NCBI GenBank assembly: GCA_004794785.1
Contig: SJOL01006485.1
Coordinates: 729,627 to 793,626 of the forward strand
Source: Opisthorchis felineus
Taxonomy: Eukaryota; Platyhelminthes; Trematoda; Opisthorchiida; Opisthorchiidae
Direction of reading: 5' to 3'
DNA length: 64,000 nucleotides
The notes below the pieces were generated by a model, which was not told where the DNA came from, searched no databases, and saw only the letters and a program-made list of their open reading frames with translations. How positions within the stretch are numbered: the first letter of the stretch is position 1; the number at the start of each line of letters is the position of its first letter. Of this stretch, positions 24,231 through 37,245 are shown piece by piece. Both the position numbers and the translations under genes were made by a program.

Positions 24231-27200
24231 AGGCAGTTATTGACTTCCCGAACTTCATGTTAGCCGTCTTGCTGTTAGATCAATCGCAATGGATTTACGT
24301 TTGGTTGGTTTGCATGGAAGCAAGCCTCTGTCACGTGCGTTTATAAGGCTCTGGAATGAGGTAAGTGGTTTGCCGTCAAATCAAATATATCTTCTCGCAC
24401 ATCTACTCAGTGGCATACATTCGAATTCGGCGAGAAAACGTTTCCTTATAAAGACCAAGATTTTGAGAACTACTGAACATCATACCTCACACCTTGTTGA
24501 TGTAAATGTGAAGGGGCATGGAATAGCTTCGGCAATCAGTCGGACCAAGCTGCACAGTTCCATCCAACCTGATCAAAAACCTTTAAATTCACCCAAGGAA
24601 TTGTAGGGTTTGTCAAAGGTTATTGTTAGCTTTCCTCTTTAGAAAAAGCTCCAGAAAGGACCCTCGAAGAGCCCCAGTGGTATATCCCGAAGGTGTATCC
24701 TCTTGTGAGAGAAGTTTTTTTATTTACTTGCCATCCTTGTTGCACCTCCATATCAAGACAGGATTCCATCATACCTTCTGTGTTACTTAGAATATAATCT
24801 GCCAGATCAAACTGTTTGGCATAGCAAATTAACGAGTTTCCGTTTTGTGCCAGCAAGCTTCTATAGTGCTCATGGAGTTCTGCGCCTCAGAAAATGTAAG
24901 CCTCCAACACTCGCAATGCGATACACCCCTCGGTTCCGTTACGTACAAGCAGTTTCTTCACACTGTCTGTGCAGCTCGATATAAGCTGTTAGCAGACACG
25001 GTATTTCCAACATCACATGCAGTTGTGACCGGAATAGAGCAAAATGACGACAGCTCATGTGATTATATCCTCTACAAGGGGGAATCGAACACATATGCTT
25101 CACCTCTCACAGAACACAAATTTTAGAAAGGGTTCTCTGTTCTTTAGACAAACTGTCCATAGATTGCCGAACTGAAGTGAGCCCGGCAACATTTTTGGTT
25201 AAGCTGCCCAGTCACTATGGAATTCCCCGACTCTGGCTAGTTTGGACTACTGCGCTCAGCCGCCATATGCTCAGCAGTCCATCACGCCTTTCCTCTGGGC
25301 GAAATCTGATTTCGCACTACTCTCCTAGCCTCCTTTTCAAACTAGATATTTCCTGTTCCAGCCATATTACTAACAATATGAGTAGGCTATACTGGATGTG
25401 AGAAATGCTGAGTCAATAAAAGTAAACAGTTTCTACGTTTCTAGCCACATGTTTCTTTACACACAGAGAGTAAGCTTTTATGGTTGTCCTCCTCCAGTAA
25501 TGATTCGGCTGGAGTAAACACCCTCCTCAGAAGTTCGCATTTCCAGTTGTTTTGCTAAACCTTCCTCTGTTGGTTCTCATAGTAGAGACCGCCTAGCCAG
25601 GAAAAGCATTTCTGGAAGGTGCCTTCTCTACTGAGGAGAAAGAATGAATATCAGACAGCAAGTACGAGCGTCCAGAGGTGAAGGTATATTTGCGGCATAT
25701 TCTCCGTCAAAAATACGACAGGTCCGTTCACTGAATTTGGCAAACGTATGACATTTTCGTTACATACCAACCACAGACTGTTCTTGGCAGCAATTCACTG
25801 ATGTTTTTCCAAGTAATGCATGCAGCGAAATTCATGAAATGCCTGAACTAAGTTACATTTGCTTAGTGCACCCCAGCTAGCCTATCAGCCTGACGGTATA
25901 GACCAGATTCAGATTACACTGTTCGGCCAATAGCATCCACCAAGTTGACCAGGGATCTCAGGGCACCAGGGTAGCTTCATGCTGTCCGTTTGATATGCGC
26001 AAAAGTAAATTTTCACGAGCATGATAGCCCAGATGCGTTTTCGTTTATTCTGTTCTGCGTGCCTCTTATATAGATGCTCCGATATCGTACACCACAGTTC
26101 AATTAAACATAACCAGATAAAGTGGATAGAATATGTAGGCATCCAGAAGTTATAAAGTCCCCAAATATGGTTCCAACTTTGCATTGTGACCGAAAAAACG
26201 GAATAACCTGGACTCGACATTTACGAGTGTGCATGTTGATGTTCGTCCTACGTGTAAGTGACAACATCCCTAAAAACAGTTGTCCACCAAAGGCCAATAA
26301 ATTGTCTGTTGCCAAACCTAACCTAAGCTAACCGCATTGGTGAGGTCTGAAATAATAGGATTTACAAGGACGGATGTGGTCAAAATCGGCGCCACCAAAT
26401 TCATGGCCTATCCGGTTGACATCGAAGAATGAAAAGTCGTGTGATGTCACTTCATTGACCAAACGCGTTGGCACTTTTGTCGCGAAAAAATGCTTTGTAG
26501 CGAAAAATGTATAACTGCACCCCTGCCGGTGAAAGTTCTCCAAATTTTACACGCTGAGAACGAAGACAAGTCTCGGTTGAAGTTGTCCTGGGACCGTCTT
26601 GATGTCGACTCACTATTTCGGTTCAGAGAATGATCAGCCAAGTGAGCCTCTCCGTCTGAAAAACTTGTATCTAATGGTTATCACTCCCTACCCCATGGTG
26701 CTCACTAATTACCTGATCAAGCTGGCAAGGCAAGTAGAGCCATCAGCACACTTTCTATGGATCGCATTTGCCTATGTTGGAGGTCAGGAAGGTTATTAAG
26801 GTCGGCCGACTTGAGCGCAATTAGCCAAGCACTCCCGGAGCTCACGAAGGCTTGAGTTGGCTGATATTGCAGCCGAATGGTGGAAGGGTTCCCTTCGGTT
26901 AACCCTGCTAACTCACTGATTTCTACCAGTCTAACCGACTGGACTTTAGTAATCTGATTAGTAGGTGTCTCAGGGATGCCATGAACTGGTCACTATTGCA
27001 AGTCGGAATCTACTACTATTGTCGGTTATTTTTGAACAGCATGGCTACAAACACGAAAAGTAAATCCAGGTGATAGACGTGTAAGGGTGTACAAGAGAAT
27101 ATTGGATAAAATGAGGGAATCGTTTCGTTTGAATGCGTGCCACCAACAGTTCCAGTCAGACAAGATGAATCCAAACGTGTGTAAGAATCTTTGGTATGGA

Positions 27201-27336
27201 AAAACGTGTGTAAAGACCAGCAACCGAAGAGAAAACAAACAATGCTAAATGCTATTCAAGGCGTAGTAAGCGCTAGCACAGTCAATACTCGCACATCAGG
27301 TATAAAGTGTCCGTCATACTGGGTCAGGTGTGAAAG
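24231..27336. other. No firm gene
   Basis: A frame with ATG at 24289 runs to a good donor (AATGAG|GTAAGT at 24360), which could be a 24-codon first exon, but nothing confirms it. A short frame near 25750 (NHRLFLA) faintly resembles the TDHRPLL motif of gypsy RNase H but lacks support. Nothing else is recognised. Confidence 0.4.
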
Positions 27337-28375
27337 TCAATGGCAATAAAGAACACTCAACTCCATGTGCCACGCACAAGTGTCGTAAGTAGGCAGAGAG
27401 CCCAAAACGGCAAGCAAACACAAGCCACTGACTGTGACGTTAGGAAGTCGTAGTCCAATAACAGCCTTGGCGGAGTGAGGAAAGCAGATCCCTCGATATG
27501 AAATGATTATCGGTTGGCGGACCAAAAAGTTGACATCACAATCGATTGCACATAGGGCTAAGATGATGGTGGGGGAAGCATCATCAGCACCATACTTCTG
27601 TTTGTTCTCATTCCACACAGCCACTCCGCGTCCATCCAAGACTATGCTTACGTCTATCACAGTTGCTCGGCGCTCTCGAAAGGCGATTAGGTCAAGATTG
27701 ATGAAAACTGTCGAAGTAGGTGCTCTCAACTCCTCAAAGACGGTGTATCCCAGGCGAAGGAGACGTTTCGCGAGTTCTCTTGCAACCCGATTATGACGAG
27801 TACATCTGGCATCATGCGTGATCCAGCAGACTGCAGAATATTCACCAAACTCTCCGGTTGGCCGCAGTTTCGTCGACAGAAGATCGTCTGGCCACCATGA
27901 CCACACCACTCACGTTCTAAGCAGGTTGTACCGGAGCTGGACACCTTGGATAAATATCCGAGAAAACACTCGGTCTGAAACACAAGCCATGGATTCGAGA
28001 GAAGCGAACCGACTAGCTCTCGTGAACCGCGACCGTCAACGTTGTTGTGAAGACTATAGCCCCAAGCAGCCACCAGCTCTTCCTTGGTGTTTACGCATGC
28101 ATCTTGGACTCGGATAGGAAGGCAGGGATCCCAGACAACCTTAAAAATGCGGAATCGTTGACCACGTTGCGTGGTACTCGGAACTGGGTAGACAGAAGCT
28201 TTTCCATACGCGCTCTTCGCTACATCGGGATGGTTGCGCTCAGACTTGGGATATCAAGTCCCCCATGTTGTTTACTGGCGTGGATGTAGCTGATCAGGGT
28301 GTCCTTCGGTATATGTAGCCAGCCACCAGTAGACTGCCTGGGCGTGTTTCAGTGCACTTGACCGAGGACGACCGA
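27337..28375 (-). mobile_element. R2-clade retrotransposon 3' end with restriction-like endonuclease
   Basis: On the minus strand, spread over three frames, this is the C-terminal third of an R2-type ORF. First comes 'WLHIPKDTLISYIHA' then 'GGLDIPSLSATIPM' (about 28330-28215), matching the R2 block WLRLPHDT...DGGLGIPSL. Next is 'LHNNVDGRGSRELV' near 28040. A zinc knuckle begins 'CRRNCGQPESLVNIL' (its His is replaced by Asn) and continues after a frameshift as 'CWITHDARCTRHNRV' near 27820. The nuclease core follows: 'NLDLIAFRERRATVIDVSI' at residues 71-89 of the last frame, where R2 has KPDLI...IDV. The first catalytic-region residues are changed from KPD to NLD. It ends at a stop at 27337 with the usual R2 tail (ISYRG.CF...A). 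It is dead, and there is no 28S rDNA context. Confidence 0.85.
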
Positions 28376-28377
28376 AT

Positions 28378-28432
28378 ACGATTATTATTATTATTATTAC
28401 TACTACTAATATTAATAATAATAAAATGACTC
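28378..28432. repeat. ATT/ACT/ATA trinucleotide microsatellite
   Basis: ATT repeats grade into ACT and then AAT/ATA repeats. The tract abuts the truncated 5' end of the R2-like element on the minus strand. Confidence 0.9.
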
Positions 28433-31400
28433 TTCTAAAAAACATTAGTGTATGAGGCAGTGGGTGGTTGCCAGAACAAAACCACTCAAAGTATGGGAAA
28501 CAGTCCGCTACCAGACTGGCTGTTGGATACTCAAGGAACGAATGACCCAAAAGCTATTGAATAGTGAATAGAGAGAACGGATATCGAAACAATGCGACAG
28601 TTGTAGTTTGGAATCCCCAAACAAAGCTTTCCGATAAAGTCACACCACACCTGCTTGCGCAATGCTTATGAAACGTCTTGCTTTGGTTGCTACTTTGCAC
28701 CATTTTTCCTTTACAAAGGAGAACACTGAAGAGAGAGGACTATCGCTACCATTTATCAATGTAGAAAGAAATCATTTAACTCATAAAAATGAATTCATCT
28801 GATAATAGTACTACACCAGTCCATTTCAACTTCTCCGTATAATTAGTGGGTGGAACTAGTCAAAATGTTAAACTTGACAATGAACAGTTTTCCTCCTCTG
28901 ACTATGAAAAAAGATTAAAAATGGCATTTTTTGGCGGTTCTTCGAGGCGTTGCATTCAGGAAAACATAGGAGCACGTAATACTCATCCCCCTCACTTGGT
29001 CTGGCATCCGAGTGGACAATGAAAGCTGTTAAACAAAGTACTACATGACCGATCGTGTCGCCTGTGATTCAAGCACAGGGAAATGCATAAGTTGCCCTTT
29101 CAGGATGGCGTACATCTTGTTTTAACCACTGTCACATTAGCTAACATGTAAACACACAGCAGCCAAAGCAGGTACCCAACTGTTAGAAGCCTCGCGGCAT
29201 GCTGTTACCAAACGAGTCACCCACTAATGAAACTTTTTAAAAGTGGGCACACAGTTCCGGACCTCTTCATACTATTATGTGGTATAACCAAGTCTTCTTG
29301 TTCCGATCAAGTTGAACAGTGCAGGCAGATAAATGATTTACGAGTTCAATTTATTCCATGTGCACGACAATCTTTAAAAACCTATGAAAAGCTGTCGAAA
29401 TTATGGCTCAGTGCTTTAGTTGAAAAATCCGGAAATGATCACCTAAACCAGTTTATTATCAGAATGTGCAAATCACAACTTGAGTTCAGTATAGTCTAAC
29501 AAACTTCCCTCCTGGTACCAGGAACTGTGTTCTGTTTGAATATTGCTGATAAAACTGATTGTTGCATTCACCTGGAATAAAACCCACGCGTCTGGCTGCA
29601 AACATTTCACCGCATTTAGGGGAAACTGCAACGGAAGGAACGCGCTCGCAATGCTCAATTGCTTGATTAAAAAGGTGCGACACAAATGGCATCGATTGTT
29701 TCCATCAATTAGTTGGGCCACGTTGAATTGCACGTAAAACCCCAAAAGTCAAAACGTTCAAATGCGGTATTATGAATACAATAATAAAATTATAAAATTA
29801 TATAAACCCCAGATCGTGGGACTACGCTGGCTTCTACGCACTCGGTTAAGAACTGTTAATTCCAATTGGGATCTTGAACAAATAAGCATGTTATAAACAT
29901 TCAGCTTACTAAATTTCACAGTGATTCAAGACAAGGTGATCACAAGGTAGCGAAGCCCACGTGGTTGATTTTAACTAGACATACGACGCCAAGGTCAGAG
30001 AGTGGTTTACGTTCAGGTCAAAACAAGAATGGGAGTATAGGCGCAAAACGGAAACAACAAAACGAGGAATCAATTTATACAAAATAAAAATAGAAGAAAA
30101 GGATCAACAAAAGGGGAGTTCGTGTCCTACTGAATCGTATGGAATAATACTACATGGAGTCAGAATATGTTTCAGTTTGCACGTCATTTCATTTGCCCGT
30201 TTAAAAAATCAATCGGTAGCCAAGCGGGTTCACATTCATGGGTTGTGTCTGTGTGTGGCATCTGGCATATGAAATCTGACCAGGAAAATCCAAATAGGTT
30301 GCTCGCGCGTGACTGAAGCAGCTTACATCAACAAGCAATGGGTTGGTGTGACCAATCAAACACCAGGACTTTGTGCAGTCGAATGAAAAAGGCAGTGAAT
30401 TGGAACCCCTCTACGAGACCGCCACTCTGGAGACACAAATGGGTAGTTCGTATCGTACTGTGTTGTAACGAATAATACTACCCACCTGAGTATATTTATA
30501 TCATAACCGAAGGCCTCAGGGAGCTGATGGGTTGCTAAACTGACAGCGAAAATGACTGGACATGGTTGAATCTAACATCACGCCAGACCTTCTTAAGAGG
30601 AGTTGATGAAAAAAGAAGGAAACGCACGAACTCAGGGAATGCAGAATTAATGTAGTTAAGTTTGGACCATGATGTGCCAAAAACTCCCTTCGTAAGAAAG
30701 AACACCATCAAAAATGGAAACTTAGGAGCTATCTCGCGAAAAACTTAAGCAAGTTCATTAACGTCATGCAAGCACAAGCCCGTTGTGAAGACCGATATGG
30801 TGCTTAGGGGTAGACACAATTTTTTCAAAAGTTGTCGTTCATTCTGAGCTTCTTCAGTCTGAACATACATCTCAGTTTGAGGAAAAGCACCGGGCGCGAA
30901 TCCTAGGTTCGTCAATGAAAGGTCTCCTAAAGTGAATACCGCAGAAAAAAGGATGTGGAACATTGGTTGCAGATGCTGTGCAATGAATGCAGGCGCGATG
31001 AATATTCTGGCAGATAATAAACACATCCGAATCGAATGATGGCTAGAATATCGCTTCGGTACCAAGTTGCTATCCTGCAAAATTTTTCCACTAATGGGAG
31101 GGAGCGCGAGTTTCTGTGGCTGCTAGTTTCGTGGACCAAGGTTTGAGCCCTGGCTATAACATTTGATCCCGACGCTGAAGGACCGCAAAAACGGTTTAAT
31201 GAGAATGTATGAGTAGGACTGCACAAGATACTATAGAAGGGAACAAAAGACTGCTGACAGCGGCCGTCACAGAAGACCCGGATGTGAAAAATGTTTTGCA
31301 GCTAAGCGAGCTACTTACAAGTAGGCAAAAATAAAGACGCAAAAAGATGCCGGCACCCGTTGGTTCGGAAAAAAGTGAATTTAGTCAGATGCCCACAAAA

Positions 31401-31567
31401 AATCCCTGATACTGACCAACTAAAGTTTCCGTCAGCGGTCTGGCAGCTAAAAACAATGAGTTACCATTGGGTGATGTGTACCACTGCATAGTGTCAAAAT
31501 TTCCAGTCTTCCTTCGTCCTTCTTGACCCATCGGAGGAAACAACGAAAGCGAGCTTGACCATAGGTC
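28433..31567. other. No firm feature
   Basis: A plus-strand frame with ATG at 29227 stays open for 90 codons with unbiased composition. A minus-strand pair of overlapping frames lies at 30745-31226. None matches a family I know. Confidence 0.4.
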
Positions 31568-31648
31568 AGTGTCCCGTAAGGCAGCGATGCATCAGTGTCA
31601 ACATTTGTGTTAGCGTTTCCGATGATGATGATGATGAGTGTCCCGTAA
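31568..31648 (+). mobile_element. 57-base LINE tail with target-site duplication
   Basis: A 57-base insert (31580-31636) ends in a GATGATGATGATGATGA tail. Its body, 'catcagtgtcaacatttgtg', resembles the last bases of the fluke LINE 3' UTR near 52730. It is flanked by the direct repeat AGTGTCCCGTAA at 31568-31579 and 31637-31648. This is a heavily 5'-truncated retrotransposition event, young enough to keep a perfect duplication. Confidence 0.85.
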
Positions 31649-34600
31649 ATATGGCTTCGTTTGACTAAGTAGAGGAGTATGTGGCGGAGCTTACAAAGGT
31701 GAGTGATTACCTTTTAACCTGGCTGTCAAAAGGATTCGAAGAGAGACCTTAGTGATTCAAACAGAGAACTGGCCCTTTCTTACTTTGCCAGCAACTGAAG
31801 AGGTGTTTGACCATATCGTCCATGAACTATAGGACAATGCTTCTAGGTAAACAGATGTTATTTGGTAAGACTTTTAGGAATTAACCATATCCTCTTAATG
31901 GAAGTCCGTTCAAGATATGAGCTTACTGCCTGATAATTGTGGGATATCCCATAAAGACACACGAGCAATGGGGAGAGACAGTCTAACTGTTGACTAGAAC
32001 TCACGTACTGACAATGGTGGCAGTGTAGTTGACTTCTGGTTGTGGATCCCAATTCCTGTTGAAACGTCCTGTTTTGAATCACCTCATAAATCAAGACTAG
32101 AATCCGAATCCACGAACCTTCTAGAGGCTGGTGTAACACACCACATTCCAACTTTAGGGACTCATTAGCAGCTTGGCTATACTACCACTATGTAAAGTCT
32201 AGAGCATCTCACTTTTCAGTAGAACCTTTTCATACCATTTGGTGTTGACGTTCCCTACTGAGTTAAGCCTTTCCGGAAATAAATTTCACATGACTAAGTG
32301 GCATGTGTTTGCTTTGCGAGTAAAGCATACTTCATTACTGGCGAAATTCTGATGCTTCAATTTCGTGGTTGTATCCTTCAGAGTCCAACGAACTTTTCCT
32401 GAATAAATGTTCCATCCACATGTGGAATCAAATATAGTCGAGTTGTTCAACTGGGTAAACGATTTATCGGAAGAATGCACCGTAAATCAAGTCATTTCTT
32501 TGATTAGCACGCATGAGGAACTTTCCAAAAATCATAGCTACTCGTTATTGGCCAAGTGGTTATTCTCTACTCTCGCTTGAAACTGATTGAGAGATATAAT
32601 GACATCAAGCGTAAAACTAGAGCTGGTTAGTCCGGAAAAAAAGCATTCTAGCGAAATCGTCACGCGTTTAACATTTGCCGCTGAACGATGTTCCCTCTAC
32701 TGCCTTTAACAATTTAGTAGTGTGACATGAAACCCCCGTGTTGCATATGCTCATTTTCAACTAAAGCCCGGTGGGATCCCGGAAACTACTCACTATCTGT
32801 AAGAACAAGTGTGTTTTGGCGTCACACGGAAAAATGCGTTGCAAAGTAACAAACAGGGAGATGGTAAACGATAGCTAGCTAGAGGATTCCTTGGTGGAAA
32901 TACGGTGTTGGTAGTTTTCAAGGGCTAGTCATATTATCAGACAGACTTTCGGGGACGTCATAATTCCACAGAACGCTGTACTCTCAAGATGGATAAATAG
33001 GCAAAACAAGCAGTGCCGGTTTAGAAATAATTCGTCTGCTTTCTGAAAGACTAGTGGTAATGGATTCAGAAACTTGGGGGAGTATCAGTCTTCTCTGAAA
33101 ACACAAGTGGCAAACAAGCAGCGACAGAAACCAATGGTTATGAGGTGAAATGAGTAGTTTATGTTATTCCTGCTCTTGCTCCGAAGAAGCCATGGATTGA
33201 CTTGAACTGTATCCCTTCATTGGGTTACTGTAGTAAGGAGAAGAGATGTCCTGTTATTTGAAGTGAGAACCAGGGATAAAACAGGCTCCAACGTCGAACG
33301 ATCTCATCGTCACATAACTTTCATCTCACTTGCCTTACTTCTGAGCTCAGTGGCTCAGAAACAGGCAAGGATAAGTATGTAAACGCCCCTCTGACAGAAT
33401 GGACCACCCTGTTGACGGAAAATCCTGACGGCTGATGGCCGTGAACATTCAATTAGTTTTCTTTTACAAAACAGAAGACATAATTGGCCAATTTTTCTCA
33501 AAGCCACTTTGTGGTTCTTCATATATCATGCAGTTACCGCATTCGGAACATGAATCACCAAATCACGTTCGGTTTTCCTCATGAAGTGTTTTGGTTAACT
33601 ATCGAGTGGTGTGAAATAGCAACGAAACCATCTTGGGGAACTCTCAAGTAGTCCAAGCCGAGTCAAATCATGCCAAGCTGTAAGCAACATAAGTTGGTGA
33701 CTTTTCGCTTAAAACCATACAAACGCACGCCACGGGGTGAGTGGTCTTCATCTACAGATAGTACATAAGCAATGACCAAGGAATGGCATATGAGTGACGT
33801 CTATAGGGTGGAATGTTGTGTGTGATTTGTTTCCGAGTTAAAAAAGGGCACAATCAATGCAAGGGTGATGGTGTCTAGTTAACAGATGGTTGCAAACCAA
33901 CCCTGTGCATACTCCGAGATCTAGTGGTGGGAATGCAGTACAGTAATTTGAGTAAATAATTTTTCTGTCAACAAACAACGGCCCCTGTAGTAAAAGGTAA
34001 CATTCTCAGCGAACATGACCACGAAATGACGATACCCCCTAATATGATAACGAAAGGCTTGCAAGCCATTTTCCAAGCTCGGCCAACAGACGACCTACCA
34101 CTTGCTCAGCAGCCGAATAGCCCAACCGAACAACCAATAGTTCTATACACGGTCTCTGAGATCACCTCTTTCGATGATCGCATATTCGAAAAAAACTACA
34201 GGAAATCAAGGTCAGGGTGGTTTCCCAAAACAGCATTTAAATCACTGGTCAACTGATAGAACCTGAGGTTTGACCAGCAACTATATCTGACCATAACTGA
34301 CTTTTCTGTTATTACCCTCCCAAAGAATTCGTCCCCGAGAATTAGATTCTACAAATTCTAGGCAACATGCTGTCTAATTGGTGCTAAAGACAGACACATT
34401 TTAAGCTTTTCATGGAGCGACAACCTATCTGTACTGATTGTTGGACAAGGTTCCTTGCCGGGAATCAACTGTTATGTTATCCAGTGAAACGCTGGAAACA
34501 TGTGTACAACTTCGCTGACCACACGCGCTTTCGGTTGATAGTGATGATGCTGTAGTTAATAATCTCGTGGTACATCCCCAAATACGCCACGAATATACCG

Positions 34601-35926
34601 GTTGAAAGTAATCTATTCATCTGGTCCACGGATGTCCAGCGTGAACTACCTTTTGCACACTGAATGATGCAGACATCCTTAAAATCGTGTCATCAGTAAC
34701 CGTAATCAGACAGGCGAGTGGCTCCCTTTTGGCCCGGACTGCTACGTTAACGGTAAGTTGCCGGTAGTCTCTCGTTCGCTCTTGATGGTCAGTTGAATAG
34801 TTCACATGCCGCTTTGAGACCCTTTAGGTAAACTTTGGGTGAATCCGCAGCAGACATCCCAAACAACACTGAGGTATATTCTGTACAAAAGCAGATTGCG
34901 CTTAAGTGCGTCTTTGTTACCAATCACGAGTTTCTGTTGTCTGTGCAAGAGCCGGCACCACTGCCGCTGCGGTTACGGTAACCGTTGCATTGGTTCAAAC
35001 GGATAACATCCAGATTTTATGCTGTTCCCTTTGTTTACGCTGACTACCAACTGCTGTATGCTCGTAACACAATCATTTTATTTGTACTCACATGTACACA
35101 ATCTATTCACAATCGACTAGCTCCGCCTTTCGACTCTATATGACGTGTTTTACCTAGTGAACGCGTAGACCAATAAGCTGCTTTCCACTTGGCACGACCC
35201 ATAAAACATTCACTGCTTGTTGTTTCCCCCACACAATGCTTATGCATCACACACGAGCTTTGATTAAAATATCCATGCTTAAGTAATCTTATAGCTTAAG
35301 TTCATCCATTTTCAGGTTTATATTTGAGAATGATTACTTGGTATTTGCGCATGATAAGATGGCAGGGACGCACCACATCGTCTTGGCGATTTGAGGTTAG
35401 TTGTCTTCTCCATCCCCTAACAAATGTATTTAATAGGGAGAGAATTATCCTTTCAATGACTGGCAAGTGTACCAGAAATATAGTATGGTAAGTGTAAAAA
35501 ACATGCTCCAGGTAGTACTCGATCTTGCCTACCTAACACCGTCCCACCATGTGCTAATTTAAAGTGTCCTTAATTTAGGTCATATTTGTTCAGCCGAACG
35601 TGATTTGGCATGAAGACACTCGCAGGATTCCAATCGACTTATGTTTAGAAGTTATTACACACTACTCCAGCCGATCCTAGCAGTCTCCTAACATCACCTT
35701 TAACACTGAGTGAACTCATACATCCATTTTCTGTATCCTCTTCAGTGTGGTTGTCCCCAGTAAAGATGGGTTTTCCAACCTAAATGGTTTACATGTCGTG
35801 ATTAGATCCACCGATTACCACCTCCTCTGAATCTGAAGCCATAGATTTCTTCTCCCAGAGAAAGTCAATTCAGTTGATGGAATCAGTGTGTTGGTTTAAA
35901 GGAAGAAAGACAGGATACTAGACTTC
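31649..35926. other. No recognisable feature
   Basis: Scattered frames of 60-97 codons (minus 31858-32151, minus 32286-32480, plus 34026-34253) carry no known motifs. I see no repeats shared with the rest of the window. Confidence 0.45.
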
Positions 35927-36229
35927 TTATTGAACTTTGCATAAGGACTGATTCATTTGGGAAAGAATGAATTCTAGGTGTCCGTGAATCTCTGGGATGC
36001 TGCTTCCTGATAATGACAGACAGTATGAAATATTAGGCCCATTATACTGATAGTCGATGATTCCTAAACGAGAATCAGACAGATGCACAACAATTTTCAG
36101 CTTTCCAAGTGAGTTGATGGCAATATTTTCAACCCCACAATCTTCCCTACCCACAAGACATTTTGTGGTCAGGCCTTCGAGTACTAATAAACGGATAGCA
36201 GTAGGGGAAGCCCAGTTTAGCCATGTCAT
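35927..36229 (-). CDS. Candidate coding fragment, WD-repeat-like composition
   Basis: A minus-strand frame of 100 codons begins with ATG and includes 'GVENIAINSLGKLKIVVHL' followed by 'SDSRLGIIDYQ'. This alternation of hydrophobic beta strands with an 'NSLGK' turn is like the blade pattern of WD-type repeats. There is no clear WD dipeptide and no splice frame, so the family is a guess. The opposite strand is also partly open. Confidence 0.25.
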   Translation of the reverse strand: MTWLNWASPTAIRLLVLEGLTTKCLVGREDCGVENIAINSLGKLKIVVHLSDSRLGIIDYQYNGPNISYCLSLSGSSIPEIHGHLEFILSQMNQSLCKVQ

Positions 36230-36299
36230 GTTTCTTAATCCAAAAGCTACTCGTGTTCAAGAACTTCAGTCTCCTTTATTTGCTGAGCAACACCTGTAG

Positions 36300-36949
36300 T
36301 GAGAAGATACCACTGGCGAATAAGATACTTGGAATCTTAAACGGTGTGTTCAGGTTGGGCAAACTCAGTATCCGCTTTTTACGTAGCAAGTAGTTTCTCC
36401 TGGACTCAGTTCATGTGTCAAACTAGTTTGAAACGCCTATCACGATTCTGACGAGGAATCTGTTGGTTGTTAAGTTAAGGCTAGAAATACAAACGACAGT
36501 TACCAAGTAGAAGTAATTAACCCGGGAAAGCAGTTAATCACGTGCTTCATCTCATTAGGTAAGCACACCGGGATTGGCTGCCTGACAACGAAATTCAAAG
36601 TCCACACCACGCGGTGCCAGCGCTAGTTGTGAGCAAAGAACTTATAATTCATTTGGTTTTTACGTGATCTAACCGATCAATTGACCAGTCCCCAAAAGCC
36701 AGATCCATATCAATTTCACAGCACGGGTTGAAATGATTGAATTATAATAAACAACCGCACGAGGTCTGTAGATGGATCCGTTTTTTCGGGTAGGATTTTT
36801 CTAGCGAAACGAACAACCGAAGAGGAGGGCATCTGTGGCACAGATACACACACTGTGACAATATAAACTCACCGACAGAGTAAGCAGGAGTTAAAAGGAT
36901 CCCAAGTTGACATCCAGCTAAGCGACTGGAGTGATTGTAACTCATGGAC
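36300..36949. other. No recognisable feature
   Basis: Nothing supported is visible here. Confidence 0.45.
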
Positions 36950-37245
36950 TAGACCCACTTGATGAGCCCTAATTAGGGCGAAAGCGTTACCGGGCTGTCA
37001 AGCTTTCAAAGGCCTTATTAGTAATATAATACCAGAAAAAACATTTTGATACCTTGAGTTAACTTGCAACTGGAGCACGAAGCAGCCTTTGTGCAGTACA
37101 TCCAGTCTCCCGTCAAACTTAAGTTGCAAAAGTGTTTATTGCAACAGAAACACAAATTGGTGTTCAAGTGGGGAATAAGCCTGATGGAAATTCGAGGATT
37201 AGACCTACATGCTAAGTCCCAAGAATGCTAAAAGTGGTAGTTAGC
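36950..37245 (+). repeat. Tandem relic of hammerhead repeat with two ribozyme scars
   Basis: The first ribozyme scar is at 36954-37000. It reads CCCACTTGATGA with a perfect 4-bp stem II (GCCC, loop taatta, GGGC) and GAAA, then an altered stem III region (gcgttaccggg). A unit body follows ('gaagcagcctttgtgcagtac', 'ggtgttcaagtgg'). A second, badly eroded scar lies at 37190-37245 ('gacctacatgctaagtccc'). Two scars about 250 bases apart show an ancestral tandem. Confidence 0.6.

Noticed and set aside
25640..25830. Possible gypsy RNase H remnant (short 'NHRLFLA' match to TDHRPLL)
   Set aside because: Only one short motif fits, and the flanking frames do not follow RNase H or integrase order.
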